DNA of 64,000 nucleotides, taken from contig OX439036.1 of assembly GCA_949317995.1 (NCBI GenBank), positions 27,239,854 through 27,303,853 on the forward strand, written 5' to 3'. This document shows positions 11,346 through 22,450 of the stretch, one piece after another. The stretch comes from Acholoe squamosa. Taxonomy: Eukaryota; Annelida; Polychaeta; Phyllodocida; Polynoidae. Both the position numbers and the translations under genes were made by a program. Position 1 is the stretch's first letter, and every line of letters starts with the position of its first letter. The notes beneath the pieces are model-generated. The model saw only the letters and a list, made by a program, of their open reading frames with translations, was not told the DNA's origin and did no database searches.

Positions 11346-11639
11346 CCCAAAAAAAAGGAAAATTGATTGACTTAAGCTACTGACAAAATTGATACATAAA
11401 GTTGATTGAATCATAATATTATGTGTCCCATTCTAATATGTGTGTGGTGCACATATGCATGGGCACTGACACATTCATCTGTGAAGATGTGTAATGTAGT
11501 TCTTGCCATGAATATGACCTCAGTTGTCGAAATGGTGTTAAACATTTATTACTCACTCACTCTCCCATTCTAATAATTATGACCCTTATTGATATCTCAC
11601 TAAATGTGCATGTCTGCTAGACATGTCTTGAACAGAGTT
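11346..11639. other. Unassigned sequence at the start of a CpG-poor block
   Basis: A homopolymer patch of C then A near 11341-11357 precedes ordinary AT-rich sequence. Nothing else is recognised. Confidence 0.35.
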
Positions 11640-11850
11640 AAACCCTTTAAGGGCTAACCCTAATGCATTTTGGTTGTCATGATGCATTAATGCAGCCAGG
11701 GCTACATTCAAACATCATGCTTACGCTTTGGGAAGATCAGCATGATGCCCCAATGAAGTGCTGGCAGGCAGACTCCCCAAGTCTTCATTGGTAAAACATG
11801 CCAGCCAATGGGCACGTTACACTACTGCATCAGCAGACCTTAAAGAGTTA
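11640..11850. repeat. Degenerate copy related to the CCCTTCAAGGG element
   Basis: AACCCTTTAAGGGCTAACC followed by ATGATGCATTAATGCA resembles the left end of the element at 20967-21657. A weak inverted end (CCTTAAAGAGTTAGG) lies near 11840. Confidence 0.4.
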
Positions 11851-13446
11851 GGTAGCATTCAGAGGCCTGGCAAATAGGCACTCAATGATTATAGGGCATG
11901 CTAAGTTGTTTATGGGCACTAAGTAAAGAGTCAGCTAAATTTAGACTGTCAAGGTTGTAGGGTGTAGGCAAACCACCTGTGGTACACACTTACAGAACAG
12001 GTCATTTTAGTCAGATGGGGAGGGGGATTTCTGGGGCATAAATGGGTGAATGTAAAAGCATATCTAAACTCAGCCTCCCATGAAAAATATACTGGCATCA
12101 TTTAACACTGTCTGTGCTGTCTACTTAACCGTGTAAAAGCGCCCAAAATCCCACTGTGCCTTATTCACTGTACTAAATAAATACCCAGACATTTGGTTTG
12201 GTCTTTACCCCTGGTCCATATCCAAGACAGGTACTTATGAAATTTTAGTGCTGAGGAGTTATTTTAACACCTTCCCACCCCCACTAACCACTGGTACTTA
12301 TATGAGACCAGCAATCATTGATGAGTGTCAAGAATTAATCTTCTCAAAAATGAGCATCAAGATACTCACATGGAAAACATTTCTGACTCTCTTTTGTGTC
12401 ATTTTTGGGGGAAAATATTTGGGGAAATCTCAAATTTACACCAGACTTCCTTCATATGGGATGCATGCCATAGTTCTATCCATTGAAAATAAACTGTAAC
12501 AGGTTTATGCCTAGGTCCATCACACCTCATGTATAGACTCACTATGAACTATGTGATATTTAATGGACTATAACTATGTGATATTTAATGGACTATTAAC
12601 ACATAAATACCATGTTATGACATGTGTCCGTCGAGAACATATTTGAGTATGATTTGAAAAATGAACATGACATATCAGATGGAAATAGAACCACCCCTGT
12701 GCCCCCTCACCCCCTGCTGATACCTACTGAGCACTCCCAAACACCAACAGGACCAACCAGTTTGGGCTACACTGCCCCACCTCAGCTGTCATTTCCACCT
12801 GGCTCACCTACACACAAGACCTGTCTCCAAAAACTGAGGGTAACAGTGGGTAAGCATAAATTTGCCATTTTTCACCATTTTCTATTCATTATGACATGCA
12901 AAGGTCACCATTTTCTTGCTGCTCTATTCATAAGGGCACTTACAATCCTAAATAGGAAATGGCACTAGTATCTCAATATTACCAATGCCATTGTACCTTG
13001 TTGTGTGCAATATTCATGAATGCTAATTCAAGCACTTTACCAGCATTTGCAATGATCCATAAAAGAAATCCTAAGTACTTGACTGGATCTTTATTTGCAA
13101 TAATATGTGATATTGTACGTCTGAAGGCATGATTGCAACCCTATACATGTAATTGTGTGGCCACTGGCTGTGTTCAGAAATAGCCCTCCTTATTGCAGCT
13201 GCATACTATTACTATACAACTAAGTGTGAGAGGCAGTCAGACCCTTTCCCAATCCAGGTCATAGTGGGCCCACCTTGTGTACTGATTACCTTACCTCTTA
13301 TACAGTGTACCCATTCCCAGCCAGCCTAATTTGGGTAACTCACACAAGCACCTAGCAGAAGGTGACTTTACTTGTATGCAGGGTTGTTGTAGATTGCAAC
13401 ACTCATGGTCAGATTCCCCTTCTGTCCCAGTATATTTACATGTCTG
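11851..13446. other. Unassigned CpG-poor sequence with a small tandem duplication
   Basis: Very few CpGs. Two adjacent copies of a 25-bp unit (AACTATGTGATATTTAATGG plus five bases) lie at 12547-12596. The 114-codon frame at 12624-12968 has no recognised domain. Confidence 0.4.
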
Positions 13447-13734
13447 TATATGTGTCCACACTCACATCCATCTATGTACATACATTCCCTTTTATCCACA
13501 TACACTCACATGCCTCATGTCCACATGCACCCCCTCACACATCCACATCCTCTCTATGTCCACATCCCCTCTAAGTGCACACACACCTCCCTCTATATAC
13601 ACACCCACCTCCCTCTGTGTCCACACCAACCTCCCTCTATGTCCACACCCCTCTCTCTCTGTGTCCACACTTAACTCCCTATATGTCCACACCCATCTAC
13701 CTCTGTGTCCACACACACCTACTACAGTGGCCCA
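13447..13734. repeat. 22-bp minisatellite A, left portion
   Basis: Imperfect units of the type CCACACCCACCTCCCTCTRT plus GT, in the same orientation as the much longer array at 17842-20012. The foldback element starting at 13735 separates the two portions, so they were probably one array before that insertion. Confidence 0.85.
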
Positions 13735-13964
13735 CAAGGGTCAAATTGAAGTTGAAGTAAAGAGTTGACTTTCACAAAAAAAGTTACAGTCCAAAACCAA
13801 TATTAATGTTCAAAGTCAATTTCATTTCATTGCTGTCAAACTGTCAAGGTGTCAACTCATGAAAACCTACTTGTGACAGGTATCTTTTAGCATTGCATGG
13901 TGCACTCTATGTCTTTCTATATGAACAAAGTTTATACCAGCAACAACCAGGTAGCTATCGGTTC

Positions 13965-14405
13965 CCTCACACAATAACTGATAGTTCCACACCAAGTAGT
14001 TGGTGGTTCCAGCATCCTGTAACTGGTGGTTCCCACCCACTGTAACTGCGGTTCCACACCTATCCGCTACTGGCACTGGATCCCATACCAAGTAGCTGCT
14101 GGTTCCCAAACCCAGCACTTGGTGGTTCCCATGCACATTAGTTGCTGTTTCCTGTACCCAGTACATGCTGGTTCCCACATCCAGTAGCTGCTGGTTCCCA
14201 TATAAAATGGTTCCTAACCCAAGTAGCTGCTGGATCCCACACCCTTGCTGGTTCTTGCACCCAGTACCTGCTGGCTTCCACATAGAGTAACTGGTAGTGG
14301 TTCCCACATCCATTAGGTGCTGGTTCCTGCACCCACTTCCTGCTGGTTCCCAAATAGAGTGCCTGCTGGTTCCAAATCAGGTAATTGCGAGTTCTTAAAA
14401 GAGTA
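13965..14405. repeat. 23-bp array B (left arm of the foldback)
   Basis: Diverged units of the type GGTTCCCACACCCAGTAGCT plus GCT. They recur as reverse complement at 17085-17650. Minus-strand frames here (91 and 148 codons) are repeat artefacts. Confidence 0.85.
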
Positions 14406-14409
14406 GCTG

Positions 14410-15282
14410 TCAAAATAAGTCAATTGGGTCAGGATAGGTCAAATTAGGTCAAATATGTTGAAAATAGGTAATATTGGTCAAAAGTATGTCTATTCGGGTA
14501 GCATAGGTCAAATTATGTCAAATATGGTGAAAATAGGCCAAATTGGTCAAAAGCAGGTCAATTAGGGTTGGTTAGGACGAATTAGAGTAAATATGGTGAA
14601 ATTAGGTCAAATTGGTCAAAAGTATGTCTATTTGGGTAGCATTGGTCAAATTATGTCAAATATGGTGAAAATAGGCCAAATTGGTCAAAAGCAGGTCAAT
14701 TAGGGTAGGATAGGACAAATTAGAGTAAATATGGTGAAAATAGGTCAAATTGGTCAAAAGTATGTCTATTCGGGTAGCATAGGTCAAATTATGTCAAATA
14801 TGGTGAAAATAGGCCAAATTGGTCAAAAGCAGGTCAATTAGGGTAGGATAGGACAAATTAGAGTAAATATGGTGAAAATAGGTCAAATTGGTCAAAAGTA
14901 GGTCAATAAGGTCAGGATAGGTGAAATTAAGTCAAATAGGGTGAAATTAGATCTAATTGATAAAAAGTAGGTCGATAAGGGTAGGATAGGTCAAATTAGG
15001 TCAAATATACTGGAAAAATATGTCAAATTGGTAAAAAACAGGTCAAATAGGGTAGGATAGGACAAATTAGAGTAAATATGGCTAGATTAGGTCAAATTGG
15101 TCAAAAGTAGATAAATAATGTCAGGATAGTTGAAATTAAGTCAAATAGGGTGAAATTAGGTCTAATTGATAAAAAGTAGGTCGATAAGGGTAGGATAGGT
15201 CAAATAAGGTCAAATATGCTGGAAAAATATGTCAAATTGGTGAAAAGCAGGTCAAATAGGGTAGGATAGGACAAATTAGAGT
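14410..15282. repeat. GGTCAAAT-type array C, with 138-bp higher-order units
   Basis: Short AGGTCAAATTGGTCAAAAG-type units. The phrase GGTCAAATTATGTCAAATAT starts at 14506, 14644 and 14782, giving a higher-order period of 138 bases for about three copies. The array then continues in more diverged form. Confidence 0.85.
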
Positions 15283-15286
15283 AAAT

Positions 15287-15764
15287 GGTCACAAATCATA
15301 GAAAGTGTGCATATGGGGCCTCACATGTCATTCGCCCAGACATGTGCCCAGAATCATGAAAAATATTTCTTATAAGTATGCTTCTTTTATGATAGCAAGG
15401 ACACATCTGACATAAATGATAATGTGATTTTCTTAATCTACAGGTCAAAATAGTCTGGACCTGAGATTTTCATGGAGGTATGATGATTGTTTCTGTAGGA
15501 AATGAAGCCCCCAACATGGCTTGTAAGTTAGGCCCCTAAATGTCATTCGCCCAGACACAATTTCGCCCAGACAATTTTAGGCCCATTTTACCCCCTGGAG
15601 CCCAAAATATTCATATGGGACCATCAAAACCCATATGTAACACAAAGATCTCATCCAGCCTGACACTTTGAGCCAAAAAAATAGAGGGGGAAACTAAAAT
15701 TCGAAGAGTAGGGGCTGGAATACCTCCAAATTCGTCATATGCAAACCTTCTATGATTTTCGACC
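15287..15764. mobile_element. 478-bp TIR element nested in array C, AAAT target duplication
   Basis: Imperfect inverted repeats of about 29 bases: GGTCACAAATCATAGAAAG at the left and the reverse complement of GGTCGAAAATCATAGAAGG at the right. AAAT occurs directly outside both ends (15283-15286 and 15765-15768). Joining the flanks with one AAAT gives GAGTAAATATGGTGAAA, the phrase found in neighbouring array units, so this is a clean insertion. The interior repeats TTCGCCCAGACA. No coding frame. A 4-bp duplication occurs in several superfamilies, so I do not assign one. Confidence 0.85.
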
Positions 15765-15768
15765 AAAT

Positions 15769-16205
15769 ATGGTGAAATTAGGTCAAATTGGTCAAAAAAA
15801 GATAAATAATGTCAGGATAGTTCAAATTAAGTCAAATAGGGTGAAAATAGGTCTAATTGGTAAAAATTAGGTCAATAAGGGTAAGATAGGTCAAATTAGG
15901 TCAAAAATGGTGAAAACCAGTCAAATTGGTCAGAAATAGGTCGATAAGGTCAAAGTAAATTAAATTAGGTCAAACATGGTGAAAATAGGTCGAATTGGTC
16001 AAAAGTAGGTCAATTAGGTCAGGATGGGTCAATTAAGGTCATATATTGTGAAAACAGGTCATATTGATCAAAAGTAGGTCAATTAGGTCCAATAAGGTCA
16101 GGATAGATCAAATATGGTTGAGATAGATCAAATTGGTCAAAAGTAGGTCAATTTTGTCAAAATGTAGGGTATGATAGGTGAAGTAAGGTCAAATATGCTG
16201 GAAAT
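15769..16205. repeat. Array C, continuation after the nested insertion
   Basis: More diverged GGTCAAAT units on the plus strand, running up to the MITE at the symmetry centre. Confidence 0.8.
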
Positions 16206-16225
16206 AGGTAAAAGTAGGTCATTTA

Positions 16226-16448
16226 CTGTAAATCCTCGCGTATAGGACGCCCCTCGTGTATAGGACGCACCCTGACTTTGGTAAAATCATATAGGACAGA
16301 TCTGGGGTAATATCTTGGTCCCTTTAGTATTGTTATATAGTGTAATATCCTCACATATAAGACGCACCCTGAGTTGGGATAAATCCCATAGGACACATGG
16401 GGTGTAATTTGGGTGCATAAGCCACGTCTTATACGCAAGGATTTACGG
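16226..16448. mobile_element. CCGTAA-type MITE, copy 3 (TA-flanked)
   Basis: Begins CTGTAAATCCTCGCG, ends CGCAAGGATTTACGG, and is flanked by TA on both sides (16224-16225 and 16449-16450). Internal TATAGGACGCACCCTGA words match copies 1 and 2. It lies close to the symmetry centre of the foldback element. Confidence 0.85.
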
Positions 16449-16454
16449 TATGTC

Positions 16455-17060
16455 AAATTATGTCGAAATTTGTCAAAATAAGGTCGACTATGACTATTTT
16501 TGACCAATCTGACCTACTTTGACTATATTTGACCTAATATGACCCATTCTAACCTACTTTGACCTAATCATGCTACTTTTGACTGATTTGACCTATTTTA
16601 AGATATTTGACCTAATTTGAACTATCCTTACCTAATTGACCTTCTTTTGAACAATTTTACCTATTTTCACCATTATTTTGCCTAATTTGACCTATCTTAG
16701 CCTGATTTGACCTATCTTAGCCTGATTTAACCTCCTTGACCCACCTTTAACCAAATTGACTTATTTTCGCAATATTTGACCTACCTTAGCCTACTTTGAC
16801 CTACTGGACCTAATTTTGACCAATGTGATCTATTCTTACCACCGTTGACCTAATTTGATAGAATTTGACCTGATTGACCCATTTTCAACCAATTTGACAT
16901 AATTTATCCTAGTCTGACCTAATTTCATTCAATTTTACCTACTTGGAACCAATTTGACCTATTTCGACAAACTATCTTATTTAACTATCTTGACTGCTTA
17001 TGACCTACTTTACCAATTTGCCCATTTTTGACTTATATGACCCTTTTCATCCAGAATTTA
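16455..17060. repeat. Array C, inverted arm
   Basis: TTTGACCTAATTTGACC-type units, the reverse complement of the array at 14410-16205. More diverged and without an obvious 138-bp order. Confidence 0.85.
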
Positions 17061-17084
17061 TCCAGATCACTCTTTTGCTACTAG

Positions 17085-17650
17085 GAATGGGAACCGGTAG
17101 CTATTCTATATCGGAACCAGCAGCTACTGGATATGGAAACAAGTAGCTACTGTATGGGAACCAACAGCTACTGTTTTCAGAACTAGCAGCTACCTGATGT
17201 GGGAACCAGCAGGCACTCCAATTGGGAACCAGCAGGTAGTGAGTGCAGGAACCAGCACCTAATGGATGTGGGAACCACTACCAGTTACTCTATGTGAAAG
17301 CCAGCAGGTATTGGGTACAAGAACCAGCAAGGGTGTGGGATCCAGCAACTACTTGGGTTAGGAACCAGTTTATATGGGAACCAGCAGCTACCTGATGTGG
17401 GAAGCAGTAGCTACTGTATGTGGGAACCAGTATGTACTGGGTACAGGAAACAGCAACTAATTTGTATGGGACTACCAAGTGCTGGGTGTGGGAAGCAGCA
17501 GCTACTTGGTATGGGATCCAGTATCAGTAGCTGATTGGTGTGGAAACACCAGTTACAGTGGGTGGGAACCACCAGTTATGGGATGCTGGAACCAGCAGCT
17601 ACTTGGTATGGAACCATCAGTTATTGTGTGAGGGAACCAATAGCTACCCA
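17085..17650. repeat. 23-bp array B, inverted arm
   Basis: GGAACCAGCAGCTACTGG-type units, the reverse complement of 13965-14405. The part from about 17467 to 17640 is nearly identical to 36970-37138. Confidence 0.85.
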
Positions 17651-17841
17651 GTAGTTGCTGGTATAGACATATAGAAAGACATAGAGTGTACCATGCTAAG
17701 CCAAAAGATACCTGTCACAAGTGGGTTTGCATTCATGAGTTGACACCTTGACAGCTTGACAGCAATGAAATGAAATTGACTTTGAACATTGATTTTGCTT
17801 TTGGACTTTAACTTTTTGTGTGAAAGTCAACTCCTTGCTCC

Positions 17842-20012
17842 ACCCACCTCCTTCTGTGTCCACACCCACCTCCCTCTATGTCCACACCCATTTTCCTCTG
17901 TGTCTACACCCACCTCCCTTTGTATCCACACCCATCTCCCTCTGTGTCCACACCTGCCCTCCCTCTATCTTCCTACCCATCCCCACTATGTCCACACCCA
18001 AAGCTCTCTGTGTCCACACCCACCTCCCTCTGTATCCACATTCATGTCCCTCTATGTTCACACCCACCTCCCTCTATGTTCACACCCACCTCCCTCTATG
18101 TCCACAGCCACCTCCTTCTATGTCCACACCCACTTACCTCTTTGTCCACACTCACTTACCTCTTTGTCCACAACCACTGACCTCTTTGTTCACACACACC
18201 TCACTCTTTGTACACACCAAACTCCCTCTATGTCAACACCCACCTCCCTCTATGTCCACACCCACCTCCTTCTGTGTCAACACCCCCACCTCCCTCTATG
18301 TCCACACCCATCTCCCTCTGTGTCCACTCTCACCTGCCTCTATGTCCACACCCACCTCCCTCTGTGTCCACACCCACTTACCTCTTTATCCACACCCCAC
18401 CTCCCTCTGTGTCAACACCCACCTCCCTCTGTGTCCACTCTCACATTTCTCTATGTTCACACCCACCTCCCTCTATGTTCACACCCACCTCCCTCTATGT
18501 CCACACCCACCTCCCTCTATGTCCACACCTACCTCCCTTTGTGTCCACTCTCACCCCCCTCTATGTCTACATAAACCTCCCTCTTTTTCCACACCAACTG
18601 CCTTCTGTGTCCACTCTCACCTCTCTCTATGGCCACATACACATCCCTCTTTGTCCACACCCATCTCCCTCTTTGTCCACTCTTACCTTCCTCTATGCCT
18701 ACACTCACATCCCTCTGTGTTCACACCCACCTCCCTCTATGTCCACACTCACATCCCTTTGTGTCCACTCTCATCCCCCTCTATTTCCACATACATCTCC
18801 CTCTCTGTCCACACCCACTGCCCTCTTTGTCCACTCTCCCCTCCCTCTATGTCCCCATCCATTTCCCTCTGTGTCCACACCCACCTCCTTCTATGTCCAC
18901 ACCCACCTCCCTCTATGTCCACACCCACTTACCTCTTTGTCCACACCCACTTTACCTTTTTGTCCACACCCACTCACCTCTATGTCCACACCCACCTCCC
19001 TCCATTTCCACAACCACCTCCCTCTTTGTCCACACCACCTCCATCTGTGTCCACTCTCACCTCCCTGAATGCCCACACTCACATCCCTCTGTGTTCACAC
19101 ATCCCTTTGTGTCCACTCTCATCTCCCTCTATGTCCACATCCATTTCCCTCTCTATCCACACCCACTGCCCTCTTTGTCCACTCTCCCCTCCCTTTATAT
19201 CCACATCCAATCCCCTCTATGTCAACACCCACCTCACGCTTTGTTCACATCCGCCTCCCTCTATGTCCACACTCACATCCCTTTGTGTCCACTCTCATCT
19301 CCCTCTATGTTCACATACACCTCCCTCTCTGTCCTCACCCACTGCCCTGTTTTTCCACTCTCCCCTCCCTCTATGTCCACATCCATTTCCCTCTGTGTCC
19401 ACACCACCTCCCTCTGTGTCCACACCACCTCACTCTTTCTCCACTCTCACCTCGCTCTATGCCCAACCTCACATCCCTCTGTGTTCACACTCACATCCCT
19501 TTGTGTCCACTCTCATCTCCCTCTATGTCCACATCCATTTGCCTCTTTGTCCACACCCACCTCCCTCTGTGTCCACATCCAGCTTCCTCTATGTCAGCAC
19601 CCACCTCACTCTGTGTTCACACCCACCTCCCCTATGTCCACGGCCACCTCCCTCATTATCCACACCCACCTCCCTCTATGTCAACACTCAATTCCCTCTT
19701 TGTTCACACCCACCTCCCTCTGTGTTTACACCCACCTCCCTCTGGGTCCACACCCACCTCCCTCTATGTCCACACCCGCCCTCCCTTTGGGTCTACCCAA
19801 ATCCCTCTATGTCCACATCCAAATCACTCTCTATCCACACCCACCTCCCTCCGTGTCCACACCCACCTCCCTCTATCTTCCTACACATCCCCATTATGTC
19901 CACAACCACCTCCCTCAGTGTCCACACCCACCTCCCCCTGTGTCCACTCTCACCTCCCTCTATGTCCACACCCAGCTCCCTCTATGTCCACACCTACCTC
20001 CTTCTGTTTGGT
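17842..20012. repeat. 22-bp minisatellite A, right portion (about 2.2 kb)
   Basis: Roughly a hundred diverged copies of a 22-bp unit (CCACACCCACCTCCCTCTRT plus GT), all in one orientation. Since 22 is not a multiple of three and the unit lacks stops in the forward frames, all three plus frames stay open for hundreds of codons (733, 465 and 336). Each reads the same 22-residue Ser/Thr/Pro/His-rich motif. That pattern, and the absence of any other exon evidence, mark a non-coding minisatellite. Confidence 0.9.
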
Positions 20013-20966
20013 TTGGCATAACCTAGTGAGTAATGGATATACCATTTGTCTTTATAGGTGCATGAAGTTGGACCAATGAAGACCTGGAGGCAACATCCTA
20101 CTAAGTGGTTCAAGAGGACAACACGTTCTACTCCATATGATTTTTTCCAAATTTTCAAAGGTTCTCTAAAATTGTTATTTGACGTGTATGCACATATTTG
20201 CCAATGATTTTTTTCTGATATCCCAAGCAGGAAATGAACATTTCTAACACCCACCAGTGAAAACCCAGCAAAGAATAATTGCTTTTCAGTGACCATGATC
20301 ACTGAATGGTTGATAGTATGGAGAAACATTGAATTTCTACAACATGCTTGGCAAAGTCCTAGATTTTTTTTTGGTTTTTGTGGCCCATAGCCTTTAACCA
20401 TTACAGCTATGTAATAATGCTATCCGTAGTATCAAGCACATCTAACAAACTGTGAACAGGTCAGCTTGACTCGTACACCTGGCCTTCAGAACTGGTCATG
20501 TGACCATAGCACTGAGACACACACAGAGGACCTGCCCTCCCCCCACTTGGCCCTTCATAGGATGTGTTACAGTTACTGATTGTTAATATTTATGGGTCTT
20601 ATGGGCAAACAAACCAATGCATTAAGTTGACCTTTGGGTAAGATGACTAGGATGCACTTACCTGAAAACTATACACACATTGCAATTAGATCTTAATCTC
20701 TTGTTGTACATGTTAAATCATGTAATTTACATACCAATCATAGGAGCATTCCATATAGTCATCAAACAATATCCTATCTGATATATTCTAATATATTGAG
20801 AAGCTTCTACTCATGGTGTAGTCACCTAACCATGTGTTGCCAATGTCTGCCTACAGCTAACCACCATGTGACATCACAGAGGCCTAACTGTAACACACCC
20901 TAATGGTCACGACTTTGACAGCTCTCATACCCCCTCCTCCACAGTAGGGCCGCACACACCTCTTAA
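20013..20966. other. Unassigned CpG-poor sequence
   Basis: No gene or element recognised. The minus-strand 135-codon frame at 19994-20401 has no family resemblance. Confidence 0.35.
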
Positions 20967-21657
20967 CCCTTCAAGGGCCTCTGATGCATTAATGCATCAT
21001 GTCCATTGGACATCATGATGCACCAATGTATGAAGTGCATATTAGGAGTACAAAGTGACATGGCATTGGTTAATTGGAGTCTTAGAATGGAAAACAAACA
21101 AGTCCTTCCCATATTAGGAGCCCAGTCACATAGTATTGTTATATTTGGAGCACTTACTGCTACAAATACACATGTTGCAGACTGGTAATACCTACACAGC
21201 CGTTGTTCTGTTTACTGGTGTCTATTTTTACACATCCCAGGTCACTTCAGGTACATACAGAGTGATTGGTGGTTTTGGGTTTTAGGTATTTAACACAAGG
21301 CGATCCTGGATAGTCATTGGTAGGTGTCACACACTGCTATTTTACAGGCTGGGTTTATATGTATACATGTTTATTTTAGTAATTGTTAATGTGGGTTAGA
21401 GTTTTAGCACAAGGTGATCCTGGACAGTCAGCATTACTGGGGTAGGCATCGCACACTGCTATGTACAGGCTGGTTCTATATTTTAGTGGTTGGTAAGGTG
21501 GGATTAGAGTCTGCATGCTCTCCAACACTTAATTGGAGCATTATGCCGACCCTTTTGCAGTGTGTGTATCAACTCATATGGTCGTCATGATGCATGAATG
21601 TAGCATCAGGATGACCGATGGACATGATGCATTAATGCATTAGTGGTCCTTCAAGGG
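20967..21657. mobile_element. About 690-bp element with CCCTTCAAGGG termini
   Basis: The left end reads CCCTTCAAGGGCC then GATGCATTAATGCATCATGT. The right end is its imperfect reverse complement, ACATGATGCATTAATGCATT then TCCTTCAAGGG. The inverted similarity is about 40 bases. The interior carries a direct repeat (AGGTGATCCTGGACAGTCA near 21412 and a variant near 21299). No transposase frame. Confidence 0.7.
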
Positions 21658-22075
21658 ATGTAATGGTTGGTGAGTTGGGATGTAGTGGTTCAGGTTGGTG
21701 AGTTGATGCATTTAATGCATGGCCATCAAAATTTATATGATGCCAAACTATAGTCCATCCCTGATTACTTGTCACTTGTACATATAATAACTGCAACATA
21801 TAGTCCATACTTAACACATGTAAACAGATTCATTTTCCTTGGACTATGGGCAGAAGGAGGGGTCAGCTAGTGCTGGAGGAATGGATAGGCTTGTAGCTTA
21901 CTGCCAATGGGGGACCCATTCATATTTTTGAGATACAGAACCTTTAATATTATATAGGATTATGCAGTAATTTGTCACATTATTCCCCATATTCATATCC
22001 AAAAGTTGACAGATTTTTTCATAACTTCCTGAGCACTTAGATTATAAGCATATCTTTGTAATGAATGAAGTATCA
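21658..22075. other. Unassigned sequence
   Basis: Contains another TGATGCATTTAATGCATGG word near 21703-21722, echoing the neighbouring element. Nothing else is recognised. Confidence 0.35.
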
Positions 22076-22146
22076 ACATATAGTCCAAGTGGTAACACAT
22101 TTGACTCTATATCAAGAGATCTTGGGTTTTATTTTATGCCAGGGAA
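22076..22146 (+). repeat. Degenerate tRNA-like (SINE-like) head
   Basis: TAGTCCAAGTGGTAACAC fits an A box/D arm, TTGA-CTCTATA-TCAA can form an anticodon-like arm, and CTTGGGTTTTATTTT is a decayed B box. Not a functional tRNA. Confidence 0.4.
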
Positions 22147-22189
22147 TGTAAGAACATCTGTGAGCCTGCAAGCAGAAATGAGGGTTCCT

Positions 22190-22450
22190 GCAGGATTTAG
22201 TACCTGTTTTAGCCACCAGGGGGGCACTACTATGGGCTAGAATAGGAAAAATATGCCTAAAACTGCTATAGGCTACTTTTTTATGGACAATCCAATGATT
22301 TTTTTTATAAAACATTCTATTTTTGGGGGAAAGGGTCCATATTTGGCATTAAAAAGAATGTTTTTGGGCCAAAATAGACATTTTTGTTGATTTCTGTTGC
22401 CATGGAAACATTATTTTCATTCTAAATAAGAAAATCGATGATCCCATTTG
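22190..22450 (+). repeat. Dispersed repeat with CTCF-like and X-box motifs, copy 1
   Basis: GCCACCAGGGGGGCACTA (22212-22229) resembles a CTCF core with one extra G. GTTGCCATGGAAAC (22396-22409) is a near-palindromic RFX X-box. The spacing and intervening words (CCATATTTGG, then an AAAA-rich stretch and GTTGCCATGG) recur inverted at 27150-27390. Confidence 0.5.

Larger units (their letters stand above)
13735..17841. mobile_element. 4.1-kb foldback element with hAT-like ends, inserted in minisatellite A
   Basis: The element reads TIR - array B - array C - inverted C - inverted B - inverted TIR. The left end starts CAGTGGCCCACAAGGGTC (13735). Its subterminal bases (AGTTGACTTTCACAAAAAAA, then AAGTCAATTTCATTTCATTG) recur as reverse complement at about 17750-17841. 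The outermost 29 or so bases of the right end are missing here but present in the relative at 36966-37589. CAGTGGCC termini resemble hAT ends, but no transposase is encoded. The interior contains a 478-bp insertion and a MITE. I see no clear target duplication because the right end is truncated. Confidence 0.75.

Noticed and set aside
11003-11414. Minus-strand Ser/Leu-rich frames of 101-129 codons
   Set aside because: Produced by the GA-rich tract; low-complexity translation.
13867-14413. Minus-strand frames of 148 and 91 codons in array B
   Set aside because: They simply translate diverged 23-bp repeat units inside the foldback element; no protein family and no independent start or stop evidence.
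17820-20021. A 733-codon open frame (with 465- and 336-codon frames overlapping it)
   Set aside because: All three forward frames are open and encode the same 22-residue motif because the DNA unit is 22 bp and stop-free. It is a minisatellite artefact.
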